Assembly: GCA_024036415.1 (NCBI GenBank)
Contig: JAMWET010001661.1
Coordinates: forward strand, 2,516,001 to 2,580,000
Direction of reading: 5' to 3'
DNA: 64,000 nt
Origin: Prochilodus magdalenae
Lineage: Eukaryota; Chordata; Actinopteri; Characiformes; Prochilodontidae
Both the position numbers and the translations under genes were made by a program. The notes beneath the pieces were generated by a model, which saw only the letters and a list, made by a program, of their open reading frames with translations, was not told where the DNA came from and did no database searches. This document shows positions 35,016 through 46,325 of this stretch, in pieces; the first letter of the stretch is position 1, and each line of letters opens with the position of its first letter.

Positions 35016-37857
35016 TCAGAGCATTGATTTAACAGCAGTGTTCGCCTATTGATTTATCTTGATCTTGATTTACTAAAACTGCAGCTTACCATGCAAACAG
35101 CATAGCCCGGCCCACTAACTGTAAACAGCCTCACACCCTTTCCTTGCATGGTCCTGCCCACTATCTGCTCGCTCGTGATGAAGAGATGGCAGTGTTTAAA
35201 AATAAAGCTCTTTCACCAGGATGTTCCACGGGGATGATATTTTACAGGTTGCGGAACAGTGACACAGATTGTGAGTGCGTATTGAGGCTGCGTCACAGTG
35301 CTGTGTCTTCTGTCACTGTACATCAGATTCTGAGAGTTTAAACATCATCATTATAATAGTAAATCTTCCATTCAGTCTGTGTTGAGTCATATGACGTGGT
35401 GTTGCTGCTCTGTCTGCTGACTTTATTAAAGGGAGTCTCTTGACGAGCTTTTAGGACTATAATGCAAATCTATAAGGACCTAAATTGCCAAAACTGACCA
35501 TAAATGTCAGTAAACTGAATGAAATATGTAAACCATATGTGTGATATCACAGTCTTCTTTCTCTAATCTCTATGCCTAAGAAAGAGAAGTGTGTGGGTTT
35601 TTTTAATGTGCATGGCCCATCAGAACATCAGACCCGAGAGTCCCCGGGAAGAAAAGTAACTACAATGCATCCATATGAGGCCATACACACAGATTGTAGA
35701 TAAACAGTCTAAAAGCAGCCGGCCTCAACACCATTAGTACTTCTATAGTGTGACCCTGGAGGGTTTTGGTGCGAGGGCTGGTGGGGGCTCTATCAATACT
35801 TTCCTCTTGCTAATAATAGCTGCCATTATCAGCCCCCTAATGTGCTGTAAGAATGATTCACCTGGAGCTGTCGGTGTTCAGCAGGGTGATGGGAGTAGAG
35901 GGAGTGATTAGAGTTTACTATGAGCTCCATCAGAGGAGCCGTAAACCAGACGCAGCTAAAGACCAGTGTGGATGACTGTCAGTCCAACAGAGGAACATAG
36001 TGGTACCTTGATGACCTCAGAGCCAGCGGTTTGGTCATTTTGTGTCCTTGCATTTTTGTGTTGTAGAAGGGTGGTGGGCAATAAAACAGGCGCTCAATGG
36101 AAATGAGCTGACACCTTCGTAAGGCAAGCAGGAAGTTGGCCTGCATTGTATAAATTATATAGCAATGCAGCATTCAAGCAGTGTTAGCATCCGCAAATGC
36201 CACAAGATAACTGGGATGAAGAACAATAAGACGTGACAATTAAATATAGCTCAATTGGAAATATGACAGTCTATAAAATACTCCAGAAGCTATGTGGCTA
36301 GCTCCTTCAGTCAGTCTTAATTTGTGAGTCTTTGGTTTGTGCCTAGGGCTGGAGTAGAGGAAGGGGAAGGAGAGAAGGTAACATGCAAATAACTCACCCC
36401 ATAATTCTGATTGGTTATCACCATTCCAATTCTGGCCAGCTCAAATCCATCAGAGGAAACATAAAACTGCAAAAATCTCGAAACGACCAGCACAGTTGTT
36501 TATTTGACGGTCAACAGAAAATTGATGAAGGGACCAAATAGCCCCTGGAGAACCACTAAGATCATAACTCTGTTGTTGTTTAAATTCAGCACAGTTTGCG
36601 CATGAGCATGTGCAAACAAAATGCAGACTGGGAATGGCCAGCAATGGATCATAAAACTTCCTAATCAAAGCAGCGGTAAACAAATGTAATTATTATCTAG
36701 CACATTTCACACTGAAATCTCACACTGCTTTTTTACACAGTTAAAAATCTCTGCACCAACCAAGGCAGATCTGAATATGATCTTAGTATAGTGTGATATT
36801 CAAATTGACATTTAGCAAATTCACATTGTGTAGTAACAAAAAACGTGACGTTACTGTGTGTATTGTTGCAGCTCCTCTCATTGAACAGTATACATCACAT
36901 TATACAGCATACATTATAAGCATCACTAGCTGAAACAGAGACTCTGACCCGTTCTCTGTTTGTTCCATGCAGTTTAGGGAAAGTGGAGGTATTTGTACTG
37001 TATGCGTGCATCCCGCAGTCCAACAGAAAGTGTGGAGTTGAACTCTCTCTTGTCCACATGGTTACGGCAGCCCTATAACAAAGATGGAGCCTCCACTGAG
37101 TGTGTTAAAAAACCTTGCACTGTATGATGGAATGATGTACTATTGCTGATGCTCAGGAAAGCTGTTATTGCTTTATAGCAACAGAGCATTGTCGTGTCCT
37201 GGTAAGCCCTAAAGCCAAACACTCTCTGTCAGGGCAAGTATAAATATCCTGGACCGGTAGAACATGGAGAGAGCCGAAGCGTAAATGTGGCCTTTACGGG
37301 GAGAACAGACTCAGCCTCAGGTGATGGAAATGACCTTCGTGTCAGACGGAGCCAGGAGCAGGGCCCAGTCTCAGGTGCCTCAGGTGGAGCAGAGATGTGA
37401 GTGTTACACTTATCGGAAATGATTGGCGTGGAGGGGGCGGGGTCAGCTCCAGGTCAGCTGCGGGTCAGTGCCTGTGGATCAAAGCTCCATCATGGACCTG
37501 GACTCATTCTGTCTGAGTCAGTGTGAGTCGATGGCCTGACATCAGCAGCACAGAGCGAGCTGATGTGTGGCATCATCTGGATTCTAACGGATCTGTTACA
37601 GGTCAATGGAATTACTAGCCACTGGATGCTGTCCAACCTCAATACTGGTCGGGGCTATTGGGGCTCATATATAAAGCTTTAGCTTCTAAAGTCACTCTGC
37701 TGTCATAATTCTATAGATTTACTGTGCTGTGTTCAGTGAACTCTGAAAATGGACTGATTATTGTTTCTGAGAATTTCTGATGATGATGCTAAAGGGAAGA
37801 TGTGGAGTGCTACAACAATTCATTCACAAATACATTATAAGATGAGACATCAATGCC
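35016..37857. other. non-coding stretch with candidate conserved elements
   Basis: No gene recognised. The complex block at about 35,690-35,960 (CTTGCTAATAATAGCTGCC, CCCCTAATGTGCTG, GTGATTAGAGTTTAC) and the GC-richer block at about 37,240-37,560 are candidates for conserved non-coding sequence. Short frames (35144-35341, 35979-36173, 36450-36683) have no domain. Confidence 0.35.
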
Positions 37858-38380
37858 AGTCAATCAATCAACCTTTATGTAAACTCAGAGTACGGTGAGG
37901 GTGAGCCCTACATACGATTTAGCCGAGAATTGTACTGCGGCTAAAAGGAGAGGTGTCAATGACACATGACATTTAAAATATGAAGAACATACAGAACATG
38001 TAACAACCAGGTGCAAAAAAAAACACACTATGCACTCAAGTGCAAATACATGGTTGGAATATGTCTGCTTAGTGTGGGAATAATAATGCCTGCCTGGCCC
38101 ACAAAACAGATACACCTTTCACTGGACTGCCACTAGCACGGTTTCAATAGCCTAACTTGCACTACTCTTACAGTTCAAACATTCATTTATAAATGCTGCT
38201 CTTATATATCCATATGGATAAGCTTATATTATATGTATATATTTATTATTACAGGTCTTTATGTAAATAATACTGTACTTGCACTTCTGGTTAGATGCTA
38301 ACTGCATTTCATTGGCTCTGTACCTGTACTCTGCACAATGACAACAAAGTTGAATCTAATCTAATGTAATCTAATACAAC
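37858..38380 (+). mobile_element. non-LTR retrotransposon 3' UTR and tail (second family)
   Basis: TTTCACTGGACTGCCACTAGCA, CTTGCACTTCTGGTTAGATG, CATTTCATTGGCTCTGTACC and GACAACAAAGTTGAATCTAATCTAAT follow the order of the 3' UTR and CTAAT-repeat tail of a widespread teleost LINE. No coding part is left. The first part (37,858-38,060) begins with TCAATCAATCAACCTTTATG, which looks like the tail of a different, antisense element. Confidence 0.6.
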
Positions 38381-38399
38381 ATCCGTTGTAGAGGTGCAT

Positions 38400-39065
38400 T
38401 GATTTTTGTCTTTTTTTGATTGACAGTTGAACCACTCTTGGTTAAAGTCTTCTCTAGCACCTCCCAAAGCCTTTCAATAAGGTTAAGAACAGGAATCTGT
38501 TATCCTCACGCTGCCTGAACCACTCGTATACAGTCCAATGAATTTCAGTCTTAAATTTCAGTCTCAATCTTAGAACAAGCCCGCTCCACCAGGAAAGAGA
38601 AAACCTCAACCTGACCAGCTGAAGGACCCCAAAATCTTAACACTGCCTGTAGAGTCTTATACAGTGGGCACTACTCATAATGCTCTCAAGCAAATTGAAG
38701 TCTTCATTTGATTATCCTCACTAACAAGTGTTTCTCTTATAGCCACGCAACCCTGTGTGTTCCCATCATGTGCCAATGCTCTCACCATTACTATTCACTT
38801 CACTATTAAACATAGCCATGGGTTCTTCTGTTCATTTTTATCATTCCTCTTCACCAAGTGATTAAGGGATCTCTGATTACGTTCATTCAAGTTCTTTTTC
38901 CTGCCTCAGTTCCTCCACAAAGTGGATGATTCACTGCTACCCTTACAGCTTTAAAGCATTAGACAGTTTTAGTCAACAACAATCTGACCTTCTTAAAACA
39001 CAGTCAAATCTATTTCCTGACCGGGGCCACATCTCTTTTTGACCAGGAAGTGCACAATGAATTAC
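38400..39065 (-). pseudogene. Tc1/mariner-like transposase relic
   Basis: On the minus strand this follows a Tc1-like transposase gene in order. AGCACCTCCCAAAGCCTTTC with AATAAGGTTAAGAACAGG corresponds to the 'RxxWEVIEKVFENP(D/N)L' part. AACCACTC and CCAATGAATTTC come next. Then CAAGCAAATTGAAGTCTTCA, TTCACTATTAAACATAGCC, TTAAGGGATCTCTGATTACG and TTCATTCAAGTTC map to the helix-turn-helix region. The last part, GACCTTCTTAAAACACAG to TGACCAGGAAGTGCACAATG, leads to the TIR side. Many stops and indels and loss of a 100-200 bp block show it is dead. The TIRs are not clear. Confidence 0.75.
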
Positions 39066-39415
39066 CAGAACACAAAACTCTGCAGAGCTGTGACCCACCA
39101 GAGCTGTAGTGTACATTTTTAAAGCTAGTGGGGTGAAGGAGGACAGTCTGTATAATCTGATTTGTCAGAGCCGATAGAAAAACGCAGCTATATAAATGAA
39201 CAGTTTAAAAGAAGCAGATCTTTAGCAATATTGGAGCCTGACAGGTCGCTCTGTAACCTTACTTTTCGTTACAGCTCTTTCTTTGATCAAACTGTAATTG
39301 AGGAGGTAATGAACTGGTTGAGAAACATTGAGTTTGGGTTCCACGGAAGAAACTTTATCTGTTGCACCTACTGGGCAAATCCTAATATATTCTGCTCCCA
39401 TTCTAAGGTTCCGGT
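39066..39415. other. non-coding stretch, nothing recognised
   Basis: The 86-residue plus frame at 39162-39422 lacks any recognised domain. It lies between two dead elements and is judged random. Confidence 0.45.
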
Positions 39416-40440
39416 GATGTGACAGCTAAGACATTGATCACCGGGGAGGTTAGATGGCAGACCTCAGGAAGGATATCTTAAATGTTATAAAGGGTATACT
39501 GCTTAAGGCTGTTCTCTGCACCTCCTCCCACCTCCTGATGACAGGCAGACTCATTACTGCCTTTGATGAGACCCACTACAGTGCTGTCTTCTGCAAAACT
39601 GTTTAGGGGAGGATAGAGATGCAGTTATAAGGACAGAGGACACAATCACCACAGGGGCTGTGGTAACTGAGCAGGGTTCTGAAAGGAAGGCTCCAGGTTG
39701 CACATACCGTCTCATTTCTGGAAGTTGTTAACCCATTGAAAGATACCTGGAAGCATTCTAAAATGTGGTTTCTCTAGAATGAGTGTGCCAAAGTCCACAC
39801 TGAGAACCCTTCAGTCAGGTCAGTGAGGTGATCCTATCCTTTTTTGGAAATGAGAGAACTATGCATGTTTAAAGGAATGAATGGCAATGTTGGCTTAAAA
39901 GTATGAATCCATGTGTGGCGGTAAGGCTTTCCTGGCATTGAGCTCTTTATGAAGATTGTAAACCTGGCCCTTAGAAGTAAGTGGTCCGCCGGTGCGGTGT
40001 AGAGGTTTGAATGTAGTGCTAGCACTAGAGATGACTCAATGATGGGCTTCTGTGGGTTGAAGTGGGGTGGTGTTTCTGTCAAATTGGCAATGGAACCTGT
40101 TCAGGTCATTAGCAAATGTGGGGGAGGACTGAACCTGCTCCTTCTTTTGTCGTTGGTGAGGGTGTGAAGTGAGCACCAGACAGCTTGAGACCTGCTGATG
40201 TCAAACTGCTTCTGCCAATTTACATCTGTTCTTATCTTTAGCTCCCATCGTCAGCTGATTCCTGTCTGACAGCCTTCCTCTATGTCCCTCTCCCACTCAT
40301 TTGAGGTTCCTGATCTCCCCGCAAAACCTTAGAAAAGGCTTAGACTTTCCAGACTTAACGATCGTGTTCTGAAGATGTCTTCACAGGAGAAGTCAGAGCA
40401 CACTGGTGTAGGGGTTTCAGCCCTCAGCTTTTTTAAGGAG
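39416..40440 (-). pseudogene. non-LTR retrotransposon relic with RT motif C
   Basis: On the minus strand, near 39,555-39,605, the frame reads FAEDSTVVGLIKGSNESA. This matches the reverse-transcriptase motif C region (Y/F-A-D-D-T-T-V-V-G-L-I), with the first catalytic Asp changed to Glu. Further upstream in element orientation (plus 40,100-40,190), CCTGTTCAGGTCATTAGC and GTTGGTGAGGGTGTG parallel the region between the endonuclease and RT of fish LINEs. Frames are broken throughout. The piece at 39,815-39,960 is repeated at 40,762-40,920. Confidence 0.6.
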
Positions 40441-41387
40441 TTTCAGGTAGTAATATTAAGGTTTTTAGCTTCTGTAGGAAACTGATATTGCATTTTAGTG
40501 TTTTACATGAATGTGAAATGTATAGCTAAACTATACTATTCTTAGAAGTGAATTTTCATTGAACATTACACACTCCACATTCGTAGCTGAAGTCTACAGT
40601 TGTTAGCTGATTGGTCTGTAGTTTGTTTTGCCTTTTGTTTTGACGCTTTCAGTGCAGACATCCTGAAGATCTACTAGGACAACTGTGCTGTCATTGCCTC
40701 AGGGGTAGGCAGCAGTTTGTAGTGTTAATGTCATTAATGGTAATGTCTAATGGCTACCAGGCGGAAGTCAGTGAGGTTATTCTATACTTTGTTGGGAATG
40801 AGAGAATTATGCATGTTTGAAAGCAGACACAGGTGTCCAAGGAATGAATGGCAATGCTGGCTTAAAAGTATGAATCCGTGTGAGGCAGTAACGCTTTCCT
40901 GGCATGTAGCTCTTTGATAGATAATTGATAGATAAATTGATAGATAGATAGATTGAGTTTAGACATCATAGAGAGAGATTTCTCAGGGTGCTTTCACAAC
41001 TTGTTTTGAATTTGGACATATCATTTTTATCTACCTTTTTTTTTGAAGAAGAAAAAATTGAATTTATCAAAGCTGATTTTAGTTTTTTGGGGGGCCTTTG
41101 TTGTTATTATCTGGTGGGCCTCCGGGCGGTCAAGAACTCCTTTAACCTGCCGTTGAACCTGATTAAGTCAACTCGGAACTGTAGTTTAAAGTAGACAACA
41201 TATGCTACTAGTTGGTGCTGTGTATCAGGTCTAACTGAGGCTTATTTCTTACCTGCTAAAGATGCTATACACCACTTTGCAGTGGTTTTTAGGTTGAATG
41301 ACATGTTCTGTAGAAATGTAGCAAAACACGGAGAAACTGGCTTTGAGATATGTTTTCTCTGGTTTGATGGGAATATCAGGCCTGTTA
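40441..41387. other. non-coding stretch with a partial duplicate and a GATA-type tract
   Basis: About 40,762-40,920 repeats 39,815-39,960 in the same orientation: GAATGAATGGCAATGCTGGC, TTAAAAGTATGAATCCGTG and CTTTCCTGGCAT. The repeat unit is therefore either part of the LINE relic or a local duplication. A TTGATAGATAGATAG tract lies at about 40,912-40,960. No gene recognised. Confidence 0.5.
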
Positions 41388-41635
41388 CCCAATCAGCAGT
41401 GATGCGTATATAAACCACACCCTATTAAAAAACAGTGTACACAATGGATTCCAATAAAGTCCTCTATAAATGCAGACGCTGCAGCTTTGTGTATGCAGCA
41501 ACCGAGGATGTCAGAAGACATGTTTGTCATGCGAATTTTATTGTGAGTATTGTAAAGCTCCAAATATTCTACAGCTCAAAAACTGGCAAGGATGCCAAGA
41601 ATGGGCTTGCATTAGAGTTTTCAACGTTTTACTGA
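41388..41635 (+). CDS. candidate small exon or ORF with CCAAT/TATA context and Cys/His motif
   Basis: CCAAT at 41389-41393 and TATATAAA at 41407-41414 precede an ATG at 41444. The frame to 41635 starts MDSNKVLYKCRRCSF and continues VYAATEDVRRHVCHANF. The Cys and His residues are spaced C-x2-C-x12-H-x2-H. That is close to a C2H2 zinc finger but one residue short between the histidines. After ATTTTATT comes GTGAGT (41543-41548), a possible splice donor, so only about 33 residues might be exonic. TATA-to-ATG spacing leaves a 5' UTR of only a few bases, which argues against a simple gene start. No paralogue or function is recognised. It could be chance or part of an unknown element. Confidence 0.25.
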
Positions 41636-41639
41636 CGTT

Positions 41640-43585
41640 TCAAAACATTTTTCCACATTAAGGCAATACTGAGTTGGCCTGCTGGATGGAACAGCAGGAT
41701 GTGCAGACAACAATTCTAAGCAGAATACCTTAGAACATAAATGTGTTGAGTTTTGCAGAGGCCTGCCATCCCATCTTTCCCTGGTAATCAATGTCTTCAC
41801 ATCACCAGAATCTTCAGAGCGAAGGAGAATATATCAGGGTTAGTCAAGCAGAGGATGTTCTGAGGAAACTCATTGTTTCTCAACCCATTCATCACCTCCT
41901 CCATTACTGTTCGGTTCCTGTTTGCTCTGTGCTGCACAGCAGATCATTGGGTGCCCACTCACTTGCTCCCATAAGTGACCTATTCACTTCTAGAGTGAGC
42001 TCTCAAGCCCCATTATTGATAGTGACCTGCTTCTGAAGCTACCATCAATAAGACAATAACAAACTATGTCCATTAATAAACCTGCCTTTTTCTCTATCTG
42101 CTCTCTATCAAATCAGATTAACCTGATTCTGAACTGTCCTCCCTCAGCCCACTAGCTTAAAAACCTTAACTACAGATCATGTAACAGACTCCAGGACTGG
42201 TGGGTTACAGGTGTGCTTCATTACAGCATTAAAATGGGGCTGACCACAGCATGGTTTTATTAAGGATTACAGCAAGCTATTGGGATTGAAGATGAGACAT
42301 TTTGATATTATATACCAAGGTCCAGATACCTTCAGCAGTAAATGCTTTTTTGCTTAATTAAGAACACACTGAGGTACCATACCCAATCATTACGGTCTTG
42401 ATCAGGCTTTTAGTATGGATGGTATAGAGAAGCTAAAGATGACCGGCGTTTAGGCTATGACTGACTTCAAGTTGTGGCAGGCATGCATTTCAGTACACAT
42501 TTATTTATTTCCCCAACCCCCACACAAAAGAAAGAAAGGGGGACAGGACAAACGTAGCCAAGGCAAGCCATTCAAAAAGATTGGCAAAGCTCAGCAGAAT
42601 GTGTTGGTTGCAGGTCTTCAGTCTGGGGTCAGTGTCCGGCATCAAAGGCAGACAGCTGGGCAGTGAGTGTGGCAGACAGGGCTCATCCCATTCGATTGAA
42701 AAACTGTGTATTACTACGCAGGCAGCAGTGATGTTGTTAGCTGTTGGCGGGCTGGTAAACAGTCTCTTTAGGATACAGAAAGCTGGTTCAGTGCAGAAAC
42801 CCTTGTGGCTTTTGTTGATTCGGAGCTCCACAGGTGAAGTGGGGTTTTTGGAGAGGCGTCACAGGCACTCACTGAGCAGCACTCCACTGTAAAACCCTTC
42901 CTCTAGTCAAGTCATTCCTTTCACTCAGTGCCGCTCAGTTTTATGTCAGCTTATCACCTGAAAACGGGATGGATACGTCTTTGAGTCACGACAGGATTTC
43001 AGCTAAAGGGCCCCAACTGTGCTTTTTTTAGCTTTCCTCTTTTTGGTGTGTTGTAGCTTTTTGTGCACATAAACAGTCTGTAAAGTATGTGCCAGAGGGA
43101 GAAACTCTCTCTCACAGAAACCAAAGAAACCATTTTTCCCAACTGACTGAAAGGTCTGGCTGGAATTCCAGCCCCCTTGTTTTTTTCTCTGTCACATGGT
43201 GATGTCATCTTGTATCAAAATTCTTATTGTTCTCCTAACAGCAAGCTTGGCATGCCCTCACACAGCACATACTGCCACCAATAAGCCTCCTACTGGAGGC
43301 TGTGTAGAAGCAGAGCTGAGCTGACAGTTGACCAGTCAAAACAGAGAGGGTAAGCCGTCCAATGACCCCATGAATTGGGGGGGCGGGGTGCAGGGATTCA
43401 GACAAACCATACACACTGATGTCTGGTATGAGGAAATATTGTGTTTTGGCAAATTTACAGTATGTACATACATTCTAAACTTTGGACTTTAAGTGTGAGG
43501 GCAATAGCGCCCTTCTATGCATTAACTTAACACAGAAAATAAAAGACACAGCATTATACACTTTGAGGCCCAGTGATGTACACGG
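41640..43585. other. non-coding stretch, nothing recognised
   Basis: Overlapping frames at 42457-42892 on both strands have no recognisable domain. No repeat family recognised. Confidence 0.45.
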
Positions 43586-43589
43586 AGTT

Positions 43590-43799
43590 GGTAGAATTTA
43601 CACTGGTGTGTTACACTAAACAGAGAGCTCATATCAGTCCTGTTTTAAAAGAGTTGCACTGGCTACCTGTATCTAATAGAATAGGGTTCTCCTACTTCTC
43701 TATAATGCTCTAAATAATCAGCACTTGCTTACATCACAGAATGTCTCCCTGTATATGTTTTAGCTTGTGAACTTAAATCTACAGATGCTGGATGTCTAA
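43590..43799 (+). pseudogene. LINE family H, left part (host of nested insertion)
   Basis: The plus-strand frame reads HISPVLKELHWLPVSNRI, then LLYNALNNQHLL after a frameshift. This is the C-terminal block of another fish LINE protein family (HITPVLKxLHWLPV...). The element is cut at about 43,800, where an antisense LINE begins, and appears to resume at about 46,075. Confidence 0.7.
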
Positions 43800-45935
43800 G
43801 ATAAGATAAGATTACCCCACATGGGGAAATTTGCATTGTTACAGCAGAAGAATAGCAGCAGAACAGATACAGAATAAATAAGAGTAATTAAGTAATGCTG
43901 GCAGTCAGTACAGGATGTATACAGGTGATATACAGCTGAAAAGTTGCGGCAGCAAATATTGCTCAATATTTAAGTCACATTGAACATGTAGATAGAAATG
44001 GTCCATATAGTGTGCTACAGTAGTGGGTGTCTGATGCTCTGCTTGGGGAGGTGCCAGTTGTAAAGCCTAACAGCAGTAGGGAGAAAATAGCTGTGGTATC
44101 TTTCCTTAACACACCGCAGGTGGAGGAGCCTGTCACTGAAGGTGCTGGCCAGTGCAGCAATTGTCTTTTGTAGTGGGTGAGAGGTGTTCTCCATTATGGA
44201 TGCCAGCTTGGCCAACATCCTGCTCTCAACTACCTCCACTGGGTCCAATGTACAGCCATGAACAGAACCTGATCAGCTTGTCTAGTTTCTTCCTATCTGC
44301 AGTTGTGATGTCGCCCCCCCCTCCCCAGAAGGCAGTGCTGCTCGAATGACCGGAGCCTTCTCAGTAGGTGGAGTCTGCTCTGGCCTTTCTTATACAGAGC
44401 ATGTGTGTTGTCTGACAAATCCAGTTTGTTGTTCATATGAACACCAGGTACTGCAGAAATCCACCACCAGCTCTTTGGTTTCGCCCGTGTTGATGTGGAG
44501 GAAGTTCTGCTGACACTAGTCCACAGAATTCACTGTTACTTCTCTGTCCTCCTTTTCATCGCCATCCAAGATGTAGCCAACAATGGCAGAGTCATCAGAG
44601 AATTTCTGTAGGTTGCAGGTCGTGGTGCTTTGGGTGGAGTCTGCAGTATAAAGGGTGGAGAGGAATGGGGCCAGGACCATAGAACACTCGCATATTGTGG
44701 CATAATGTCCATAATCATAAAAAAGTGATTAGCTGGTGATCCACACCTGTGCTCTCCAGCTTGCTTTCCAGTAGAGTGGGCCTGATAGTGTTGTAGGCAC
44801 TAGATAGATCAAAGAACAGTGCTTCCTGCCTTTTCAACATGAGCAAAGGATTTGTGGAGAAGGTAGATGATTGCATCCTCCACCCCTGGTAAGCAGAGGA
44901 TCCATAGCTGATCCCACCAGTGAATGAAGATAAGTGAGAACATGTCTTTTCAAAGCCCTCATCAGGTGAAAGGTCAAACCCACTGGTCTGTAGCCATTAA
45001 GGTCACTGGTGTGTGCAGTCTTTGGAAGAGGCACTACACATGGTGTCTTCCAGAGAACCTGCACTCTCTCCTGTTTCAGACTTGGATTGAAAATGTCATT
45101 TACTATCCCACACAGCTGGTCTCCACATTGTCTCAGGAGTCCAGTTTTGACATTGTCTGGACCTACTGCCTTCCTCACCCTTATCTTGCTCAGATCCCTC
45201 CTTACTTGTTGTCTGGTAAAGGACAGAGAAGAGCGGGGCTGAGTGCTGAGCATTGAAAGCAGTGGTGTGGGCTGGTCAGAAGAAGAGGCAGATGCCAGAT
45301 CGAGTCTGTTGAAGAAGGCATTTAGGTCGTTTGTCCATTGTGGGTCTCCTTCAGGCTGCCTAATGGACTCTCTAAATCCTGAGATGGTTTTTAAGCCCCT
45401 CCAGACTCCACTCACTTTGTTCTTTCCATAAAGGTTCTTGCTCTCCCTGATTTTCCTTCTCAGTTCCTTTTGTATCCTCCTCATTTCCTCCTTGTTTCCT
45501 GATCTAAACGCCGCCTCTCTTTAATTCAGAAGAGTCTTCAGGTCTGAGGTAACCCAGGGCTTGTTTTTGGAAAAACACTGTACTGTCTTGTTTCCACATG
45601 GACGTTTATGTAGTCTGTGATGCAGTTTGTGATGTCGTCAACATCCTCACTGTGTGGCTCGCTGAGAACCTCCCAGTCTGTTGTTTTGTTGCAGTGCTTC
45701 AAAAGGCCTCATCGGACCAACTTGTAACTTGTTTTGTATTGGCTGGATGCCTGTGAACAATGGGTTTGTAGACAGGCAGGAAATGTATCAGGTTGTGGTC
45801 AGACTCGCCCAAGGGAGGCGATGTGTTGTAAGCGTCCTCAGTGTTGGCGTAAAACATGTGCAGTGTTTTATTGTCTCTTGTGTTGTATGTTACATGCTGC
45901 TTGAAATTGGGAAAGGTTGAGGACAGGGAGGCATT
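43800..45935 (-). pseudogene. LINE family L, copy 2: RT domain and 3' UTR, nested antisense in LINE H
   Basis: The 3' end is at about 43,800 with GATAAGATAAGATTACCCC and CACATGGGGAAATTT, shared with copy 1. Reading upstream on the minus strand: the C-terminus DPVEVVESRMLAKLASIMEN and ASTFSDRLLHLRCVKERY (44,248-44,015); RT motif C as FSDDSAIVGYI (44,576-44,606); RT motif A as LFFDLSSAYNTI (44,791-44,820); and an intact 216-residue frame (45,484-44,834) with RKAVGPDNVKTGLLRQ and DLNGYRPVGLTFHL of the RT fingers. The palm region between motifs A and C is shortened and frameshifted, so RT is not functional. The first Tyr/Ala of YADD is Phe/Ser here. The 5' boundary is uncertain (about 45,930-46,070). 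Confidence 0.88.
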
Positions 45936-46074
45936 ACTGAAATCTCAAGAGATGAGGAGAGATGAGAGCCTTTGGATGTTGTGTCTGCAGTCTGCTTGTG
46001 ACCGAGTGGACAACCTCACAAGCAATGTTCGCATTAGCAGCAAACACCTTTAGTAAAACACAGAAACCATGGAG

Positions 46075-46245
46075 ACCTACTGTACGCTTCTAAAGTGTGG
46101 AACTCAGTTCGAGTTCATTGCTCACTTTTAAGTAACATTTAAAAGCATATGTCTTTACCGCAGCATGTACTTAAAACTACATTAACATGGCATTTATACA
46201 TTTGACAACTATATGAAAGGTGCTCTATAAATAATCCTTACTATT
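46075..46245 (+). pseudogene. LINE family H, right part and 3' end
   Basis: GTGTGGAACTCAGTTCGAG (the 'LWNSLP' block) is followed by AAGTAACATTTAAAAGCATATG (the 'FKxxLKTYLF' block). Next come AAAGGTGCTCTATAAATAAT and a TTA repeat, the typical 3' end of this LINE type. Together with 43,590-43,799 it forms one element split by LINE L copy 2. Confidence 0.7.
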
Positions 46246-46325
46246 ATTATTATTATTATTATTATTATTGTTCTTGTTGTTGTTAATAATAATAATAATA
46301 ATAATAATAAAAAGAAGAAGAAGAA
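46241..46325. repeat. (TTA)n/(TAA)n inverted microsatellite
   Basis: About nine TTA units, TGTTCTTGTTGTTGT, then about nine AAT units and AAGAAGAAG. TTA and TAA runs are complementary, so the strand can fold on itself. The first part is the LINE H tail. Confidence 0.92.
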
